From positions 1 through 19,725 of the forward strand of contig JAISYA010000175.1 in the NCBI GenBank assembly GCA_031270205.1: DNA of 19,725 nt. Reading direction: 5' to 3'. Both the position numbers and the translations under genes were made by a program. Source of the DNA: Treponema sp. Its GTDB lineage: Bacteria; Spirochaetota; Spirochaetia; Treponematales; Breznakiellaceae. This document shows positions 15,524-19,725 of the stretch, one piece after another (position 1 is the first letter of the stretch; each line of letters starts with the position of its first letter). The notes beneath the pieces were generated by a model. That model had not been told where the DNA came from. It did not search any database and saw only the letters and a list, made by a program, of their open reading frames with translations.

Positions 15524-18259
15524 ATGGGAACAGTACGGAAGAGTCCCATGCTGGATCAGTATAGACGAATAAAAAGGGAAAATCAGGGGAACGTACTTTT
15601 TTTCAGGCTCGGCGACTTCTACGAGATGTTCGCCGACGACGCCGTTGAAGTATCCGCCCTGCTCAACCTTACCCTTACCAGCCGCAACGGACTGCCCATG
15701 TGCGGCGTTCCCTATCACGCGGCCCATTCCTATATCGCCCGGCTGTTAAAGCTGGGGAAAAAAATCGCCATCTGCGAGCAGCTTTCCGAGGCGGGTAGGG
15801 GACAGAAACTTATCGAGCGCCAGGTAGTGGAGCTTATCACCCCCGGCACTACCGTGGACGAGGATTACCTTGACAAGGGAAGTTCCAATTATCTCTCCTG
15901 CCTTGCCGCGAGCGGAAACAGCCTTTCTTTCGCCTATATCGATATTTCCACCGGCGATTTTTACGCCAGTTCCTTTCCCGTGCCGGGCGCGGCGGACCGG
16001 CTCCGCCAGGAACTTGAGCGCCTGCAGATAAAAGAAATGGTTATCCAGGAATCCCTTTTGGAAGAGGACAACGGTATCGCGCAGGCAACGCTTGAGCGCG
16101 GTTCCCTTGTGTTGAACCGCTGGGCGGACTGGCTCTTTGATCCTGCCGCCGCGAAAAAACGGCTCGAAACACAGTTCGGCCTTTCAAACCTGAAAGGCTT
16201 CGGCCTTGACGACGGCAGCCCCGAAATTGTTTCCGCCGGAGCCTTGCTGGATTACCTTGACACTACGGCCAGAAGCCTCCTTCCCCACGTCAGGACCCTC
16301 AGGGTGTACGCTGAAAGCGAGTACGTGGGGATTGACGAATCAAGCCAGCGGAATCTTGAACTGGTGCGAAACCTCCGTGACGGGGACTCTCGCTTTTCCC
16401 TGCTCGAAGTGATGGACGAGACCCGCAGCGCCATGGGCCGCCGCCTGCTCAAGCGGAGGATTTTGCACCCCATACGAAACCTTTCCCAGATACAGTCCCG
16501 CCTTGATATGGTCGAGACCCTGTATCGCGATCAGGGAAAACTCAGCCTTCTCCGTGAACTTTTGGGGAAGGCCCCGGATCTTGAGCGGCTCTGTTCCCGG
16601 CTTGCCATGGACAAGGCCCACGGTAAAGACATGCTGGCCATACGGAACGCCCTTGCCGCCTGCCGGGAACTTAAAAAGATCCGGAAAGCGCTCGATCTCC
16701 GTTTTGAGTCCGAAACTTCCGCGTTCCTGAGCGCCGAAGACTTTGCCCGGCTTATGGAACTTAGGGAACTTTTGCAGCGGGGGATATGCGAGGAGCCTTC
16801 GATCCTGCTCTCCGAAGGGGGGCTGATACGCGGCGGCTACAGTCCCGAACTTGACCGGCTCCGCCTGCTCCAAAACAGCGGCAGGCGGCTCTTGGAGGAC
16901 TACCTTGAGGAAGAGCGGCAGGCCACCGGTATTTCCAGCCTCAAAATCCGCTACAACCGGCTCATCGGGTATTTCTTTGAAGTTACCAAGGTACATCTTT
17001 CCAAGGTTCCCGCTTATTTTATCCGGCGGCAGGGCATGGCAGGCGGCGAACGCTATACCACCGACCGGCTAGCCGCGCTGGAAGCGGACATCAACGGCGC
17101 TTCGGATAAAATCGTGGAACTTGAACGGAAGCTCTTCTTCGAAATCAGGGAACAGGCCAAGGGGCTGCTCCGGGAGCTTGCCGCCGCGGCCCGGCGCATC
17201 GCCGTGCTTGACGCCGCCCAGTCCCTGGCAAAGGCCGCCTCGATCCGCGCCTGGGTCCGCCCCACTGTGGACGATTCAAACGTCCTTGAGATATACGAAG
17301 GCCGCCATCCGGTGGTGGAGGCCCATATCAACCGGGGGGAATATATTCCCAACGACATTATGTTGAACAACGCGCGGGGGGGGGAAGGCTCCGCCGCCGA
17401 CACCGTTTCCTTCGCCCTTATCACCGGCCCCAACATGGCGGGAAAATCGACCTACCTCCGCTCGGCGGCTCTCATTACCCTTATGGCCCAGATGGGCAGC
17501 TTTGTTTCCGCGCGGGAAGCAAGAATCGGCGTCTGCGACCGCATTTACTGCCGGGTGGGCGCTTCGGACAACCTGACACGGGGCGAATCCACGTTTCTCG
17601 TTGAGATGAACGAGACAGCCTGCATTCTCCATACGGCCACGGAAAAAAGCTTGGTGATTATGGACGAGGTGGGCCGGGGTACCGGCGCGAACGATGGTCT
17701 CTCCATCGCCTGGGCGGTGAGCGAAGAACTCCTCAACCGGATACAATGCCGGACGCTTTTTGCCACCCACTATCACGAGCTTTCGCACCTTTCCCATCCC
17801 CGCATGGCCAACCGTTCCATGGAAGTACTCGACGAGGACGGGGAAATCGTCTTCCTGCGCAAACTGCGGGAAGGCCCCGCCTCCGAATCGTATGGCATCT
17901 ATGTCGCCCGCCTTGCCGGCCTTTCCGAAGAGGTGCTGGAGCGGGCCGAGTGCATCATGGCGAAACTGCGGGAGAGGGACGCCAGTCTCCAGGAGGCCCA
18001 GGCCGCCGATTCCCCCGATTTCCTCAATAGTCCGCCGAATAAAAACAGCGGCGGGGGAGCGCCGGATTCCCGCTACCGGCAGTTTCTCGATGAGCTTCGC
18101 TCCCTTGACCCAGACAAGATGACGCCCCTTTCCGCCCTTGGCCTTGTAAGCGAGTGGAAAAGGCGCTTCGCCGTGATTTCCGGGGCCGAACCTGTTTCCC
18201 CGCCAAAGAGCCGACGCAGCGGGAACGCCGACGCGACGCCTTCCCTGTTTGACGTGTAA
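15524..18259 (+). CDS. mutS: DNA mismatch repair protein MutS
   Basis: A 911 aa ATPase that recognises mismatches and small loops. Domain I carries the mismatch-wedge motif GDFYEMF (Phe32, Glu34). Connector, lever and clamp domains follow (~120-560). The ABC-type ATPase shows Walker A GPNMAGKST (Lys641), signature DNLTRGESTFLVEM, Walker B LVIMDEVGRGT (Asp714, Glu715) and the ATHYHEL switch (~747). The C-terminal tail is a Pro/Asn/Gly-rich linker plus a helical end (LRSLDPDKMTPLSALGLVSEWKRR), as in normal-length MutS1 rather than MutS2. ATG 15524 follows GGGAGGAG. The reading frame is intact but contains a nine-G run (17376-17384) shortly before Walker A. Its position after tamB-bamA-ompH matches the spirochete order (TP0328, BB0797). 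Confidence 0.97.
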   Translation: MGTVRKSPMLDQYRRIKRENQGNVLFFRLGDFYEMFADDAVEVSALLNLTLTSRNGLPMCGVPYHAAHSYIARLLKLGKKIAICEQLSEAGRGQKLIERQVVELITPGTTVDEDYLDKGSSNYLSCLAASGNSLSFAYIDISTGDFYASSFPVPGAADRLRQELERLQIKEMVIQESLLEEDNGIAQATLERGSLVLNRWADWLFDPAAAKKRLETQFGLSNLKGFGLDDGSPEIVSAGALLDYLDTTARSLLPHVRTLRVYAESEYVGIDESSQRNLELVRNLRDGDSRFSLLEVMDETRSAMGRRLLKRRILHPIRNLSQIQSRLDMVETLYRDQGKLSLLRELLGKAPDLERLCSRLAMDKAHGKDMLAIRNALAACRELKKIRKALDLRFESETSAFLSAEDFARLMELRELLQRGICEEPSILLSEGGLIRGGYSPELDRLRLLQNSGRRLLEDYLEEERQATGISSLKIRYNRLIGYFFEVTKVHLSKVPAYFIRRQGMAGGERYTTDRLAALEADINGASDKIVELERKLFFEIREQAKGLLRELAAAARRIAVLDAAQSLAKAASIRAWVRPTVDDSNVLEIYEGRHPVVEAHINRGEYIPNDIMLNNARGGEGSAADTVSFALITGPNMAGKSTYLRSAALITLMAQMGSFVSAREARIGVCDRIYCRVGASDNLTRGESTFLVEMNETACILHTATEKSLVIMDEVGRGTGANDGLSIAWAVSEELLNRIQCRTLFATHYHELSHLSHPRMANRSMEVLDEDGEIVFLRKLREGPASESYGIYVARLAGLSEEVLERAECIMAKLRERDASLQEAQAADSPDFLNSPPNKNSGGGAPDSRYRQFLDELRSLDPDKMTPLSALGLVSEWKRRFAVISGAEPVSPPKSRRSGNADATPSLFDV
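17376..17384 (+). repeat. Nine-G homopolymer inside mutS
   Basis: Nine consecutive G encode part of A-R-G-G-E at residues ~617-620, in a linker between the clamp/core and the ATPase Walker A at 635. It is the longest G run in the window. A one-base slip would shift the frame before the ATPase domain. Confidence 0.85.
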
Positions 18260-18260
18260 T

Positions 18261-18288
18261 GGAATTGGTTAAAATTTTTGAAAATTCC
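18261..18288. terminator. Weak A+T-rich dyad after mutS
   Basis: GGAATT (18261-18266) pairs with AATTCC (18283-18288), enclosing an inner palindrome AATTTT (18273-18278) with AAAATT (18281-18286). It begins 2 bp after the mutS stop. Low G+C makes it a poor intrinsic terminator. The rest of the 119 bp before the sugar kinase shows no convincing promoter. Confidence 0.25.
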
Positions 18289-18378
18289 GGTATTTTCACG
18301 GTACTCGAAAGTAAATGCGTTCCCCCTGGTCCTCCTCCCGTCCTGGTTAAATACCTGCTTATCGGTTAAGATAAAAGC

Positions 18379-19725
18379 GTGATATTGACTGTTGACATCG
18401 GGACGTCGGTTTTTAAGTCGGCGCTGTGGAGTTTTGACGGGAAGCGGACAGCTTTTGCCGCCCTTTCCCTTTCAACAAGCGGTCCGCTGTACGAGGCGGA
18501 CAGCGCTCAGTGGCTGCGCTCTTTTGAGGAGTGCTGCCGTCGTCTCAATTCCGTATCCGCCGCCCTCTCCGCAGTCAGGGCCATTGTAATCAGCGGGAAC
18601 GGCCCCAGCCTGACGCCGGTGCTGGGTACGCCTTCCCTCACCGCCGGCGGCCTGGAACTGGCCGCGGCGCCCTCCCGGCTCTGGCTGGACCGGCGGGCGG
18701 AAAAGGCCGCCGCGGAAGTTTCCGCGCTCATGGGCGGCTATGTGGATCCGGGTTTCTACCTTCCCAAAGCCCTGGCTATTAAAAACGACGAGCCTGAACT
18801 GTACGAAAAGACACGGGTCTTTTTGGGCTGCCCCGAATATCTGGCCTGCGCCCTCACCGCCGAAGAAAGAACGATCTTTCCCGCCGAAGGATTTGATCGA
18901 TGGTTCTGGAACGCCGATGTCCTTGACAGGCTGAGACTCGACTCCGCGAAATTCCCTTCTTTTATCAGGCCCGGTGAAACATTCGGCCCTCTGCTTCCCG
19001 CCGCAGCCGCTTTTTTAGGTTTGCCGCCCGGCATTCCGGTAATCGCGGGCGGCCCGGATTTTTTCGCCGCCATTCTCGGCGCGGGTATCTGTAGCCCCGG
19101 CCAGGCCTGCGACCGCGCCGGAACCTCGGAGGGGATAAACGTCTGTACTGAACGGCGGATAACGGATGGGCGTCTCATGTCATACGGCCATCCGGTAAAG
19201 CCCTTCTGGAACCTTTCGGGGATTATCTCAACCACAGGCAAGGCCGTCGAATGGGGCCGGGACCTGCTGGGCCTTGCCGGTTTTGAGGAATTGTACGCCC
19301 TTGCCGCCGCCGCCGGGCCGGGTGCGAACGGGCTTGTGTTTCTGCCTTATCTGGCCGGGGAACGCGCCCCCGTCTGGGACCCGTCGGCCAGGGGGATTCT
19401 GCGGGGCCTGGGTCTTTCCTCAGGCCGGGCCGAATTCGCCCGCTCCGTGCTTGAGGGGATATGCTTCGCCGTCCGCGACGTGATCGCCGTAATGGAAGAA
19501 GCCGGCGCGGAAGTACGGGAACTGCGCGTAACGGGCGGCGGCGGGAGCGGCGTTCTCAATCAGATCAAGGCGGACATCACCGGAAAAGAACTGCTGATCC
19601 CCGCGCAAAAAGAAGCGGAGCTTATCGGCCTTGCCATTATCGGATCCACCGCCCTTGGCGAGTATTCCTCGTTTGCCGAGGCCGCTTCCGCGCTGGCCCG
19701 TATTGAGGGCCGCTTTTTCCCCAAC
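18379..19725 (+). CDS. xylB: FGGY-family sugar kinase, xylulokinase-like (3' end cut by window)
   Basis: The first 449 residues of a cytoplasmic carbohydrate kinase. The N-terminal ATP-phosphate motif is VDIGTSVFKSALW (Asp6 to Lys13). AGGPDFFAAILGAG holds the likely catalytic-base Asp, DRAGTSEGINV the phosphate-binding loop, and FLPYLAGERAPVWDPSARG plus VTGGGGSGVLNQIKADITG are the FGGY C-domain signatures (second family pattern and adenosine motif). These fit xylulokinase or a close pentulose/hexulose kinase best; substrate cannot be fixed from sequence, and the symbol is tentative. The start is GTG 18379 because an in-frame TAA lies just upstream (18367-18369) and homology begins at once; TTG 18385 is the only close alternative. 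The Shine-Dalgarno is weak. The frame is open to the last base, and the last ~40-60 residues are expected beyond the window. Confidence 0.85.
   Translation, partial: MILTVDIGTSVFKSALWSFDGKRTAFAALSLSTSGPLYEADSAQWLRSFEECCRRLNSVSAALSAVRAIVISGNGPSLTPVLGTPSLTAGGLELAAAPSRLWLDRRAEKAAAEVSALMGGYVDPGFYLPKALAIKNDEPELYEKTRVFLGCPEYLACALTAEERTIFPAEGFDRWFWNADVLDRLRLDSAKFPSFIRPGETFGPLLPAAAAFLGLPPGIPVIAGGPDFFAAILGAGICSPGQACDRAGTSEGINVCTERRITDGRLMSYGHPVKPFWNLSGIISTTGKAVEWGRDLLGLAGFEELYALAAAAGPGANGLVFLPYLAGERAPVWDPSARGILRGLGLSSGRAEFARSVLEGICFAVRDVIAVMEEAGAEVRELRVTGGGGSGVLNQIKADITGKELLIPAQKEAELIGLAIIGSTALGEYSSFAEAASALARIEGRFFPN

Overview
The window looks like chromosomal DNA from a spirochete, most likely a Treponema-type organism. 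The strongest evidence is the gene order tamB - bamA - ompH/skp - mutS, which to my knowledge matches T. pallidum TP0325-TP0328 and the corresponding Borrelia cluster. No lpxD, fabZ or lpxA follows skp, which fits treponemes lacking LPS. The moderately high G+C suggests a gut or environmental treponeme (for example a termite-gut type) rather than T. pallidum; this is inference, and no database was searched.

Layout. (1) Positions 1-2950 hold a hybrid sensor histidine kinase with a periplasmic Cache-type domain. It is bracketed by two ~65 bp, ~89% identical copies of a nested palindromic repeat in direct orientation. (2) Positions 2950-4553 hold a strong sigma70-like promoter, a triple ATGTAAAT/ATTTACAT dyad array, a ~270 nt leader and an O-acetylhomoserine sulfhydrylase (metY). 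(3) Positions 4554-4789 are a convergent intergenic region with four small hairpins. (4) Positions 4790-7766, minus strand, hold thymidylate kinase, a secreted protein of unknown function that overlaps it, and a SWIM zinc-finger protein. (5) Positions 7881-15405, plus strand, form a tightly packed outer-membrane biogenesis operon: a TamB-like bridge protein, BamA and an OmpH/Skp chaperone. (6) mutS (15524-18259) follows with its own regulatory-looking region. (7) An FGGY sugar kinase (xylulokinase-like) begins with GTG at 18379 and runs off the window end.

How the genes work together. TamB, BamA and Skp are expected to act together: Skp escorts unfolded outer-membrane proteins, BamA inserts them, and TamB bridges the inner and outer membranes. 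MutS is DNA mismatch repair and shares only the neighbourhood. MetY assimilates sulfide or methanethiol into homocysteine or methionine, and Tmk makes dTDP. The kinase and SWIM genes are visibly more A+T-rich than the others and look accessory.

Most interesting points: a nine-G tract inside mutS just before its ATPase domain (possible slippage-driven mutator switch); the repeat-bracketed kinase gene; the mutually exclusive dyads downstream of the metY promoter; loss of the Walker A lysine in thymidylate kinase; and nested repeats around the mutS promoter. I see no CRISPR array, transposase, tRNA, rRNA or clear defence system.
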